Of a stretch of 5,183 nucleotides of DNA, positions 4,828 through 5,183 are shown one piece after another (the stretch's first letter is position 1; every line of letters begins with the position of its first letter). This DNA comes from Lachnospiraceae bacterium (lineage in GTDB: Bacteria > Bacillota_A > Clostridia > Lachnospirales > Lachnospiraceae). Under the pieces are notes generated by a model. The model saw nothing but the letters and a program-made list of their open reading frames with translations. It was not told where the DNA came from and ran no database searches. The position numbers and the translations under genes are program-made. The DNA is taken from the NCBI GenBank assembly GCA_017652545.1, contig JAGCAV010000166.1, positions 1-5,183 of the forward strand, written 5' to 3'.

Positions 4828-5183
4828 ATGACAAATCTGGGTAAGAAGTTAATGGTCGCCGCTGTAAGCGGGATCCTGGCAGCTGCCATGACGATGGGTG
4901 CTATGGCCGCGGAAGAAAAGCTGGCGATCACCGTTACCGGAGGCGGAGAGGATTCGATGGTTCTGAACACCGCGACCGTCGGAACCCTGAACGGTCTGTC
5001 AGCCTGCCGTCATCTGTATGAAGGCCTTTACAAGCTGGACGCTGAAGGAGAACCGACGCTCGGCCAGGCCGCATCGGTCGATATCAGCGATGACATGATG
5101 ACCTGGACATTCACCCTCAGGGACGATATCACCTGGTCTGACGGACAGGCTGTGACAGCTGACGACTTTATCTTCGGCTTCGA
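4828..5183 (+). CDS. oppA: Peptide-type ABC transporter substrate-binding protein OppA (5' part)
   Basis: The first 118 residues of an extracellular solute-binding protein family 5 (SBP_bac_5) protein; full members are about 500-600 residues, so most lies past the window end. A signal peptide is clear: basic start (K6, K7), hydrophobic stretch about 8-23, then A-M-A-A-E-E (25-30), with likely cleavage by signal peptidase I after residue 27 or 28. No lipobox cysteine is present; the only visible cysteine is C60. This is unusual for a Gram-positive binding protein, which is normally tethered as a lipoprotein. The mature part shows family hallmarks: H-L-Y-E-G-L-Y-K-L-D (62-71), P-T-L-G-Q-A-A-S (76-83), T-W-T-F-T-L-R-D-D-I-T-W-S-D-G (92-106) and V-T-A-D-D-F-I-F-G-F (109-118). 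It would bind peptides and hand them to OppB-OppC. The substrate pocket is not in view, so specificity is open. Confidence 0.93.
   Translation, partial: MTNLGKKLMVAAVSGILAAAMTMGAMAAEEKLAITVTGGGEDSMVLNTATVGTLNGLSACRHLYEGLYKLDAEGEPTLGQAASVDISDDMMTWTFTLRDDITWSDGQAVTADDFIFGF

Overview
The window looks like chromosome of a Gram-positive, Clostridia-type bacterium, probably Lachnospiraceae-like. This rests on strong AGGAGG-type ribosome binding sites, GTG/TTG starts, mixed but moderately GC-rich codon use, and the protein families seen. The family-level assignment is inference from how the proteins read; no search was run. Every supported gene is on the + strand.

Layout. Positions 1-393 hold the 3' end of a uridine-kinase-like nucleoside kinase gene whose start lies outside the window. 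Positions 394-711 are a 318-base non-coding stretch. It contains a sigma-70 promoter with perfect consensus hexamers and a 17-base spacer (467-495), about 120 bases of foldable sequence without a credible gene, and a strong intrinsic terminator (618-649). This is either a small RNA gene of about 147 nt or a leader with an attenuator ahead of the transporter operon. From 712 to the window end runs a complete peptide-type (Opp/Dpp) ABC importer cluster in the order D-F-B-C-A: oppD ATPase (712-1722), oppF ATPase (1753-2715), oppB permease (2794-3714), oppC permease (3739-4739, broken into two overlapping frames at about 4300-4305) and the start of the oppA substrate-binding protein (4828 to the window end, partial).

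How the genes work together. OppA would capture the peptide outside the membrane and deliver it to the OppB-OppC channel. OppD and OppF would bind and hydrolyse ATP on the cytoplasmic face to drive import. The substrate cannot be fixed from sequence; short peptides are the default for this family. If the oppC frameshift is real, the channel may not assemble unless the two halves are both made by translational coupling or joined by ribosomal frameshifting.

Points most worth a second look: the promoter-RNA-terminator unit before oppD; a run of eight in-phase 7-base repeats that forms the oppD stop, the oppD-oppF gap and the oppF ribosome binding site; the single-base frame break in oppC; an OppA signal peptide with no lipoprotein cysteine; and identical four-cysteine spacing in the C-terminal tails of both ATPases.
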